Origin: Bacillota bacterium
GTDB taxonomy: Bacteria > Bacillota > Clostridia > Acetivibrionales > JAMNXU01
Direction: 5' to 3'
Length of the DNA stretch: 64,000 nucleotides
Assembly (NCBI GenBank): GCA_023623175.1
Contig: JAMNXU010000021.1
Span: 70,912-134,911 of the forward strand
Under the pieces are notes generated by a model. That model saw only the letters and a program-made list of their open reading frames with translations. It ran no database searches and had not been told where the DNA came from. This document shows, in pieces, positions 56,985 through 64,000 of the stretch (within the stretch, counting starts at the first letter, position 1; each line of letters opens with the position of its first letter). The position numbers and the translations under genes were made by a program.

Positions 56985-57125
56985 GACCAGTATTAATTAA
57001 ATCGAAATTTATTCTATGCTAATTCAATATAAACTTAATTTAATTAATTTTAATCGATATAAATCAATTAATTTTAATCAAATTAACTTCAATATTAAAT
57101 TAATTAATATAATCCATTTTACCAG
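56985..57125. repeat. extremely AT-rich tract with AATTAATTTTAATC repeats
   Basis: About 140 bases are almost entirely A and T, directly after the stop of the FN3/SLH gene. AATTAATTTTAATC occurs twice about 24 bases apart, with many TTAATT, ATTAAT and AAATTAA variants around it. It interrupts an otherwise GC-moderate region sharply. Confidence 0.6.
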
Positions 57126-57126
57126 T

Positions 57127-60100
57127 TTAATCAATTTCGCCGCACATTATGAGAACCTTTTCGAGCATCACCATGATTTCTCCCCTGCTGACCGGACCCC
57201 AGGGATCAATGCGCCCGTCTTCCTTCAGGTCCAGTATGCCGTTTTGCAATGCAAAACGAACTTTTACGCTCAGCGCAGGGTCAACAGAATCGAAATCCGC
57301 GTACCCGCCGGGGTTTGGATTTCCGACTGTCGCGGCCTGTGAAGTCTTGATTTCGTATACCCTGACAGCCATGGCCGCCGCTTTCTGCCTTGTGCAGTAC
57401 TGCGAAGCCGCGGAAATATCAGCGGTTGTTACCAACCCCGCCTTGGCCGCGGTGTACATGTAATCACTGCCGTAATTGTAACTCAATACATCGAGCATGA
57501 ATTTGACCGCATCGGAAGTCAGCGCGTAGGAAAAAGGCCTGAATGTCGAACCTTCCACGCTTTTCAGCCGATAAAGCTCCGTAATCTTCGTTATGGCTCT
57601 TACGACATCCGCCGGCTGGCCGGCGAGATCGGAAAACGGAGCCCTGATTTCGGAAGCTATGCCTATTTCACCGGTTTTTGCCGTTTCCACGGAAATGTAT
57701 CTTTGAATCCCGCTAGAGATCAGTTCGGTCGGACATTTCTCCCATCTCATGTCCCAGGGGCTGTACACGTATCCTGCCGTCACGCCCTTTTGATACCAGC
57801 TTCCGCTGTAAATGAAATCAATCCTGAGCGGCGCGTCCAGTTCCCTGAGCAATGTCGCGTTTTCGCCGTACCCTGCTTCTATCTCAATCCCCACCGCATT
57901 GGTGTGGAACGTAAGACCCGCAGTATTTGATGGTTTGTGAGGCAAACGGATGTAAATCCTGTAGGTAAATTCCCTGCCGGCCGGTGAAATGTCCGGCCTG
58001 TCCATCCCTAAATTCGACGGCAGAACATGGGGACGCACAACCACTTCGCAAAAGCCCGTATCGATTACCAGGTTTTCCTTGAGCCGGCCGAGCGAATCAA
58101 TCACCTTCCCGGACACCTCAAGGCATATCCTTTCGGTGTTAACAGGATAGTCGCCGGCGTACAGGCGAAAGTCAAGAACATTGTCCCCGGCAACATATTC
58201 CACGAACCTGTCGGCATTGACGCCCGTAATCCTGATATACCAGGTCCGGTTGACCGGACGCGGCTCCTTTATTATAAAGTCCCCGGTAATCACGTCTTCG
58301 GTATCCTGGTCGGAATCATATTCATCGGTGCTTTTCCGTGTCCTTACAACAACCACGGGCGAAGGAGCCGAAATAAGATCCTTTTCCTCATCGTAGGCGA
58401 ACAATACGGCATAATACCTGTAATTGGACCTGAGGCCCGTCACGGTATAGGTTGAAGTCTTCCCTGCGTCAAATTCCTTTGCGTCGGTAAAGTCCGGGTT
58501 TTCTGCTATTCTCAGTATATACCTGAGGTTTCCTTCCCGCAGCCATTCATAGGTAATGCTGTCCTTTCCCACTGCGCCTTCAACATTGGCTATGCCGAAT
58601 CCCCTGGGGGGATTGGGAGGCATGTCGGGCAGCGTCCTGAGGTAATACGAATCGCTCCAGTCGGAAAGAAGTTTCCTCCCCCTGGAATCGGTGACCTCTG
58701 CCCTTACCCAGAAGTAATATCCCGTGTTGGGTTTCAGATCGGTAACCCTGTAATACAGCGAATAATCGGCAGCCGTTACGGTCGCCTGTTTTTCCGCCCT
58801 GCTTACATCATCATATCTGGACCACGCAACATGATAGGTGTACTGCGGATTGAACTCAGACCAGCTGATATCCGCGTACCTGTCATAAGCCGTCCCGTGG
58901 GTGATGGTGGGTACAGTGGGGTATTCGGGATACTCTGGAATAATGGGCTTTGTCACGACAATTATCGGATCCGATGGTTCGCTGACGGCGCCCGTTCTTC
59001 TCCTTGCGGCCCTGACCCAGATAACGTAAGATGTATTGCTCTCAAGTCCCGAAATGGTTATATCAATATTCCTCCTCCCGCTTCCCGGTATATCCGGCAC
59101 TTCGTCGGGATCATTGGGAACGGAGGGAAAATCAATTATCTTCTCCGCGGGGATTTTCGAAAAGTCTTCATTGCCTGTAAGTTCCGACTTCTTTATGCAT
59201 CCCACGTTCAGCGTCACGCCTTCGTCATACTCGACGACCCTGTACTTTGAACGGTCCGCGGTGCCGTCGTCTATCGACCTGATCAGCGCAAGCAAGCTGT
59301 CCTTCTGCTGCTGGTCGGCATTGGGATCGGACAATATGGATGTATCGATGTAAACCCATCTGGATATGGATTCGTCAAATTTTTCATACCATCGTTTTTT
59401 CAGCTGAATAATGACTGAATTTTCCGTTATGGCTTCGCGGCCGTTGGCAAGGCGTTTTACACTCAGCGGCGGTTTCCCGGGCACCACGGGCTGTTCTATC
59501 GGGCCCAGCGGCCTTGTTATAATTACCCAGTGGGCGGCTTCGGAGGCGCGGATAATTTCACTGAGTTCGCCGTCCACAAAATCCACGAAGCGTTTCTTGG
59601 CCATTATCTTGAAATAATAGGTTTGGTTAGGTTCAAGCCCCGACAGTTTAAACCTGTAACCGACAATGTTTCCGTTTCCGTCCCTTACCAGGTTGTTTTC
59701 ATTGGAAATGCCTATTTTTAAGGAATCCGCCACCTTGTCGCCGTCAGCTGGATTGTCGAGATACCTGAAATCCCTTATGAGCCAGATGTCATATTCAACA
59801 TCAGTGTCAATGCTGCCGTCGGCCCTCATCGGCTTTTTCCAGAGGATTGTGGCCGTATCCGCACCCAGCAAATCTTCATAGCGTGCAAGCACCCGGCCGC
59901 TTTCATCGCGGAGTTCGCTGACCAGCTCCGGCATCGGCGGCGTATGCGGCACATCGGCTTCTTTTAGAATGATGATATCGGAAGCTATCCTGATCGGGAA
60001 TATTTCCTGCTGGGTTTGCTCGTCCCTAATATCCGCCACGATTCTGAAATAAGTGGTCTTGTCGTCAACTGGAACGGTGACGACGAAACTCGTATCATTA

Positions 60101-61068
60101 ACCACGGTGGCAATGTGCTCCGGCGCAGCCGAAGAACCCAGCTGGCCCCTGTATATCAGGTAAGCCTTGATCAGCCCCGTCTCCAGCCCGGTAACGACGG
60201 GCGACCAGTCAATCCTCCACACGACGCCCGAGGGGGTACTGGCGATGCGCGTCGTCTTTACAAGTATAAATGTATTTGTAAAGCGTGTTACGGTTACGGG
60301 GTTGTAGTAAATGTCGCCGTCAAGCATATCGGGAGCCAGCCTGACATAATATATCTTTCCGGGGTCCCGGACAGGATGAATATATTCAAGGCGTCCCGTC
60401 GACTGGTTGACAAACACGGGACCAGTGGAACCTATCATATCGGGTGTGATGTAAATAGGTTTTATATTGGCAAAGCCGGGATTTTCCGAGATATAGAGCC
60501 TGTAACCTATCCTGCCGCCATGGGTCCAGACGTCGTCCCATTCAATCCTGATGTGGTTGGTCCCTGCGGGGGGCCCAACGGTCAGCTTGATGTCGGTTAA
60601 TACGGTTATCACGTTGGATGCCGGGGACTCGGGGCTTGTATATACGGTGCTGCCGTCCACCACCCTGTAATAGGCCTTAACCATTACCTGGTACACGGTT
60701 CCCGGTTTGAGCCCGGAAATGCGGAACGGCTGGTTAATGATGCTGGAAGGCAGGCCCTTTTCAGTATCTCTGAGCATAAATCCCGTGTCTCCGCCGTATT
60801 TCTTTATCTCGCGGATGTAAACGTTATAATAGGTGGCCGACGGGTAGGGACTTATGCTGCTTTTGTCCCACTGAATGTCTATATAGCATTCATTTTCGCC
60901 GACAAATCCCACGGCGGGTTCTCCCGGATTCCTGGCTTCAATTCTCAAATTTTCAGGAGCAAACAGAGGCTCCAGCACGGGCGCTGCAAAAATGCCCGCG
61001 GGAAACATTTGGATAAACAGCATAAAGACTATAAAAATACACAGGATTTTAACCGGTTTTTTTATCAT
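57127..61068 (-). CDS. secreted FN3-repeat protein with C-terminal S-layer homology region
   Basis: The 1313-residue protein has a signal peptide (about 1-28, ending IFAAP), then a series of fibronectin type III modules with recurring 'SGL.PN.TYYFKI.A' and 'LKPNTGYYFWVRA' motifs (at least six, between about 35 and 890). A beta-rich region follows (about 930-1130) and then SLH-like repeats (about 1140-1313: 'FSDLAGQPADVVRAITKI', 'ALQNGILDLKEDGRIDPWGPVSRGEIMVML'). SLH domains anchor proteins to secondary wall polymers. It is probably a surface structural or adhesive protein; no catalytic domain is visible. The ATG follows AAGAGGTAATGTATT. The next gene upstream encodes a similar protein. Confidence 0.85.
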   Translation of the reverse strand: MIKKPVKILCIFIVFMLFIQMFPAGIFAAPVLEPLFAPENLRIEARNPGEPAVGFVGENECYIDIQWDKSSISPYPSATYYNVYIREIKKYGGDTGFMLRDTEKGLPSSIINQPFRISGLKPGTVYQVMVKAYYRVVDGSTVYTSPESPASNVITVLTDIKLTVGPPAGTNHIRIEWDDVWTHGGRIGYRLYISENPGFANIKPIYITPDMIGSTGPVFVNQSTGRLEYIHPVRDPGKIYYVRLAPDMLDGDIYYNPVTVTRFTNTFILVKTTRIASTPSGVVWRIDWSPVVTGLETGLIKAYLIYRGQLGSSAAPEHIATVVNDTSFVVTVPVDDKTTYFRIVADIRDEQTQQEIFPIRIASDIIILKEADVPHTPPMPELVSELRDESGRVLARYEDLLGADTATILWKKPMRADGSIDTDVEYDIWLIRDFRYLDNPADGDKVADSLKIGISNENNLVRDGNGNIVGYRFKLSGLEPNQTYYFKIMAKKRFVDFVDGELSEIIRASEAAHWVIITRPLGPIEQPVVPGKPPLSVKRLANGREAITENSVIIQLKKRWYEKFDESISRWVYIDTSILSDPNADQQQKDSLLALIRSIDDGTADRSKYRVVEYDEGVTLNVGCIKKSELTGNEDFSKIPAEKIIDFPSVPNDPDEVPDIPGSGRRNIDITISGLESNTSYVIWVRAARRRTGAVSEPSDPIIVVTKPIIPEYPEYPTVPTITHGTAYDRYADISWSEFNPQYTYHVAWSRYDDVSRAEKQATVTAADYSLYYRVTDLKPNTGYYFWVRAEVTDSRGRKLLSDWSDSYYLRTLPDMPPNPPRGFGIANVEGAVGKDSITYEWLREGNLRYILRIAENPDFTDAKEFDAGKTSTYTVTGLRSNYRYYAVLFAYDEEKDLISAPSPVVVVRTRKSTDEYDSDQDTEDVITGDFIIKEPRPVNRTWYIRITGVNADRFVEYVAGDNVLDFRLYAGDYPVNTERICLEVSGKVIDSLGRLKENLVIDTGFCEVVVRPHVLPSNLGMDRPDISPAGREFTYRIYIRLPHKPSNTAGLTFHTNAVGIEIEAGYGENATLLRELDAPLRIDFIYSGSWYQKGVTAGYVYSPWDMRWEKCPTELISSGIQRYISVETAKTGEIGIASEIRAPFSDLAGQPADVVRAITKITELYRLKSVEGSTFRPFSYALTSDAVKFMLDVLSYNYGSDYMYTAAKAGLVTTADISAASQYCTRQKAAAMAVRVYEIKTSQAATVGNPNPGGYADFDSVDPALSVKVRFALQNGILDLKEDGRIDPWGPVSRGEIMVMLEKVLIMCGEID

Positions 61069-61188
61069 AATACATTACCTCTTTATTATCCGAACATTGT
61101 GTTACCAACGCTGGGTCGGGCTTTTTATTCGGGAAGCACATATGACAATCTGCTCTTGCCTATGGCGTCACGGCTGCGGCTTCCGGTT

Positions 61189-64000
61189 TCACAATTCTCC
61201 CGCCAGTTCCAGAAGCTTTGCAAGGGATACGACCGCTTCTCCCCTTGCCACATTCCCATTCGGCCTGAAAAGTCCGTCATCGGGCTCCATCAGGCCCAAG
61301 TCAAGGCACAGGATTACGGGTTTGATTAAAGCCCTGTTTATATCATTAAGATCGTTAATATTAAACGTCTTTTTGGCCCGGTATTCATCCGGGTTTATAC
61401 CGAGTTTCGCCTCGCATGCCTTTGCAGCGAGCGCAGCAAACTGCTGCCTTGAAATCGAGTTTGAAGGGAGTGATGTTCCTATGGCCTGGGTAAGCCCGAG
61501 CCTTTCGGTTTTCTGCCTGAAGCTCTCATCCCCTGTTCCCGGCGACCTGCCTACCGTTGCCTCATAAAGCAACACCGCTTCAAGTACGCTGACCGGTTTA
61601 TACGGCTGAAAACCGCTTCCGGGGAAAACGGCCTTAAGGTCAACGATACTCATGTATTTGGCCACCAGGCCCGCGCCGGGAAAATCGGAAGGTATGTAGT
61701 TTTCGTCGATTACAGGCGCCATCAGAACGTGCCTTCCCGGTTTCTCCATTTTGAACGCGCATACTGAACCGTCGGGCACTACACCGTTCAGTGCAATCCA
61801 ACCCGAGCCATTATAATTTACATAGGGATAAACAAGCCCCGGTACCGACCTGTCCATGTAAAGAGCCGCGGTCATGGGCGCCTTCAGCCTGTTTATACTG
61901 CTTTCTGCCTTTGCCGTTGCTGCCAGCGTGTCTTCAATAAATTTCCCCAGGTTCTTTTCTATTTCGAATACGATTTCATCAAGGTAATCCTCAAGTTCCT
62001 CCATATCATCAAGCTCGTACGCCTGTATAATGCTCCGGTACTTTTTGAGCCCGGTCGCTGCAAGGCCTGTAGACTTGTTGTAGAGCCTGTCGTGTATTTT
62101 GTCTTTCAGCTCGCCATAACTCATCGAGCTGCCCCGGGCTGCTATTTTTATATCATTGAGCGTGGACACCTGGGTATGTCCTTTCGTAATGCCGCTTATA
62201 TCAAGACTATTTCTTGTTATTTCGATGCCCAGGTATAAGTACCGGACCCCAGGGTCTGCCAGCACGGTTTTTATTTCGACGGAATTGTCAATGTCGGCTA
62301 TTCCGCCGCGCAAGGTATATTCGGATCCCCTGGCCCTTATAACCAGCTCGGTATCCGTGGAAGACAGGGTTCTTGCCAGGTCCGACGGAACCAGCACAAC
62401 ATCGGCTGATCCGGCCGCTGAAGCCGAAAGGTCGATAATAAACCTCCGGTCGCCGTCATTCTCAATGAAACCCGATACTTTGTCGGGTTTAAGAAGTATG
62501 GTCCTTGCGTGCGGTCCGTAAGAAACATCCCAGTACAAACGCCGCTCAATGGCTTTTATGGCGTCCATGAAAGATTCTTCGATCCTGCGGTCCCTTTCTT
62601 CATCGTCATAATCCTTCTGGTTGAATTCCGTCCGGGTTTCCACGGGGCCTGCGTACTTGGAATATACCGTCTCTCCGCGCCAGGTTTTCACCGCGCGGAC
62701 CCTTATATAATATTTCGTATTGGATTTAAGCGGCAGGTGGCTCCTGGCTCCGCCCTGCAACACGACTTCGCGGGATTTTATGCGAGCGCTGTAGGTCAGC
62801 GATGAATCAGCCAGCGTTGAGTTGGTTTCTTCCGTATACAGTTCGAAGTCAACGGATGTCAGCACCGTGTAATCATCTTCATTTTCCGCCCTGATTGCTA
62901 TTTCGTAAGCGTAATCAGGCAATCCTTTCCACTGGACTTCAACCTGGTGCCTGTCGTCCCTCGTGGTCCTCCTGCCGTCCACGGGACTTATAAGCGGTAT
63001 TTCCAGCCCGTCCTTAAAAACCTTGACCTGGTAGGCTGAGTTGGGATTCAGGCGCAGCACCCTGCCGTAATAATAAAATCCGTCCTTTACTATCCTGTAT
63101 TCCGATTTCCCGAGCTGCCTGAAACCGGGGTCCTCCGGGCCCCTGAGCCATACCGTGAAGTCGTCGGCCCTGGTATTTATGCCGCTGTAAAACCAGGTAA
63201 AGGCTATCTGGATGTCCGTAAGGGCCGCCAGCATTTGCGGTCCGTCTATTAACAGCGTTGTGACGGGAACGGTTATCCATACGCTGGCAAGTCCCGACGG
63301 CCTGACGGCTCTCAGGCTGAAATAGTATAATTTGTTCGGGAACAGCCAGCGGTCGATTTCAAATTCGCAAATTTCATTTACCCTGTTCTTGGGGTTTATA
63401 AGCAATGTGTCACCGCCGTGATATACCCTGACGTAGTTTTGAACGAAATCAATATAGACCGGATCGTTCATAAATTCCGACTTTTCCGCTTCGGGAGATA
63501 TTTTTGTTGAAGTAACCACGAGCTCGTAGCTGACATCGCTCTCGAGCCTGGTCCAGTTGAACGCTGCCGATGAACCGGTGCGCCTTTCCACGCCCTTTTC
63601 ATCTTTCGCAATGGCAAAATCAACGGGAGCCAGCGGCCTGACCGTTGAATCGCCGGGAATTTCCACGGGTTCGCGCAGCGTTGTCACGGGGACGACGGCG
63701 GTAAACACCGATTCCACGTCCTCCCTGCCTTCAATGACAAGCCTGACCTTCAGTTTGAAATAATATGTCGTATTGGGCTTGATAAATCCGCCGAATTCCG
63801 TGTAAGCCTGGGAAGCTTCGGAAAAGGTATCTATCCGCGCCTTTATGTAATTTAACTGGATATCGTCCGCGCCCGTAAACAGCACGTCTCCGGCGGCTTC
63901 GGTGGAACCTATGAGTACAAACGGTACATCCTCGCGGTTGACCGTGTTCATGTACAAATCATAGTGAACCGCTTTCTGCGCATTTTCATCGGAAGTATAG
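61189..64000 (-). CDS. FN3-repeat surface protein with C-terminal SLH region, 5' end outside the window
   Basis: The frame is open to the window edge, so the N-terminus, including any signal peptide, is missing; at least 936 residues are encoded here. Several FN3 modules are visible ('GFIKPNTTYYFKLKVRL', 'LFPNKLYYFSLRAVRPSG', 'LPLKSNTKYYIRVRAVKTW'), then a region of unknown fold (about 480-750 of the visible part), and SLH-type repeats at the C-terminus ('NSISRQQFAALAAKA', 'GLMEPDDGLFRPNGNVARGEAVVSLAKLL'). It lies 120 bases above the other FN3/SLH gene, so the two probably form an operon and share a surface role. Confidence 0.85.
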   Translation of the reverse strand, partial: YTSDENAQKAVHYDLYMNTVNREDVPFVLIGSTEAAGDVLFTGADDIQLNYIKARIDTFSEASQAYTEFGGFIKPNTTYYFKLKVRLVIEGREDVESVFTAVVPVTTLREPVEIPGDSTVRPLAPVDFAIAKDEKGVERRTGSSAAFNWTRLESDVSYELVVTSTKISPEAEKSEFMNDPVYIDFVQNYVRVYHGGDTLLINPKNRVNEICEFEIDRWLFPNKLYYFSLRAVRPSGLASVWITVPVTTLLIDGPQMLAALTDIQIAFTWFYSGINTRADDFTVWLRGPEDPGFRQLGKSEYRIVKDGFYYYGRVLRLNPNSAYQVKVFKDGLEIPLISPVDGRRTTRDDRHQVEVQWKGLPDYAYEIAIRAENEDDYTVLTSVDFELYTEETNSTLADSSLTYSARIKSREVVLQGGARSHLPLKSNTKYYIRVRAVKTWRGETVYSKYAGPVETRTEFNQKDYDDEERDRRIEESFMDAIKAIERRLYWDVSYGPHARTILLKPDKVSGFIENDGDRRFIIDLSASAAGSADVVLVPSDLARTLSSTDTELVIRARGSEYTLRGGIADIDNSVEIKTVLADPGVRYLYLGIEITRNSLDISGITKGHTQVSTLNDIKIAARGSSMSYGELKDKIHDRLYNKSTGLAATGLKKYRSIIQAYELDDMEELEDYLDEIVFEIEKNLGKFIEDTLAATAKAESSINRLKAPMTAALYMDRSVPGLVYPYVNYNGSGWIALNGVVPDGSVCAFKMEKPGRHVLMAPVIDENYIPSDFPGAGLVAKYMSIVDLKAVFPGSGFQPYKPVSVLEAVLLYEATVGRSPGTGDESFRQKTERLGLTQAIGTSLPSNSISRQQFAALAAKACEAKLGINPDEYRAKKTFNINDLNDINRALIKPVILCLDLGLMEPDDGLFRPNGNVARGEAVVSLAKLLELAGEL

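Overview
The window is chromosomal DNA from a low-to-moderate GC, endospore-forming Firmicute of the class Clostridia. The evidence is a dense set of sporulation genes (spoIIE, spoVT, yabP, yabQ, spoVG, spoIIID, spoIID, a SpoIIQ-type M23 peptidase), strong AGGAGG-type ribosome binding sites, many TTG starts, S-layer-homology surface proteins and Bacillus/Clostridium gene order. Membership in the cellulolytic Acetivibrio/Thermoclostridium neighbourhood is a guess from the large FN3-SLH proteins.

Nearly everything is on the minus strand, so it reads from high to low coordinates. (1) 64000-57127: two large secreted FN3/SLH surface proteins, the first running off the window. (2) 56685-47331: the cluster ywmB, murA, spoIID, spoIIQ-like M23 peptidase, spoIIID, mbl, flhO, flhP, a FlgJ-like rod-binding protein and fabZ, in the same order as in Bacillus subtilis; yjbQ is on the plus strand inside it. 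(3) 47107-45698: murC on the plus strand, divergent from purR. (4) 45343-30565: purR, spoVG, glmU, prs, pth, mfd, two PpiC foldases, spoVT, mazG, hup, rqcP, yabP, yabQ, divIC, yabR, again a classic order. (5) tRNA-Leu and tRNA-fMet. (6) 30087-4508: a block of about 26 kb between yabR and spoIIE, which in B. subtilis are separated only by a tRNA-Met/tRNA-Glu pair. It holds an LTA-synthase-like enzyme, an M14 peptidoglycan peptidase, an ABC / DUF1854 / ABC operon, a sugar-catabolic cassette with a duplicated DUF4091 glycosidase plus small partner protein, and a 2928-residue cyclic beta-1,2-glucan synthase. (7) tRNA-Met, -Glu and -Val, spoIIE, and two small membrane-protein genes.

The core genes serve wall precursor synthesis (murA, murC, glmU, fabZ), cell shape (mbl), division (divIC), engulfment (spoIID with the M23 peptidase), forespore activation (spoIIE) and late spore control (spoVT, spoIIID). 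Promoter-like sequences fit this: sigma-H before spoVG, sigma-E-like before spoIIID, spoIID and yabP, sigma-D-like before flhO, and sigma-F-like before the M23 peptidase and ywmB.

The most interesting points are these. Two sigma-F-like promoters have their -10 box inside the loop of an inverted repeat whose 3' arm is the ribosome binding site of the next gene. This would silence read-through mRNA but not mRNA started at the internal promoter. GlmU has lost nearly all recognisable uridyltransferase motifs but keeps its acetyltransferase half. A DUF1854 protein is flanked by two ABC transporters with an N-terminal sensor-like domain and zinc ribbon, with no cyanophycin gene nearby. The DUF4091/small-protein cassette is duplicated, and its small protein belongs to no family I recognise. 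An intergenic repeat occurs once as a single unit and once as a long inverted pair.
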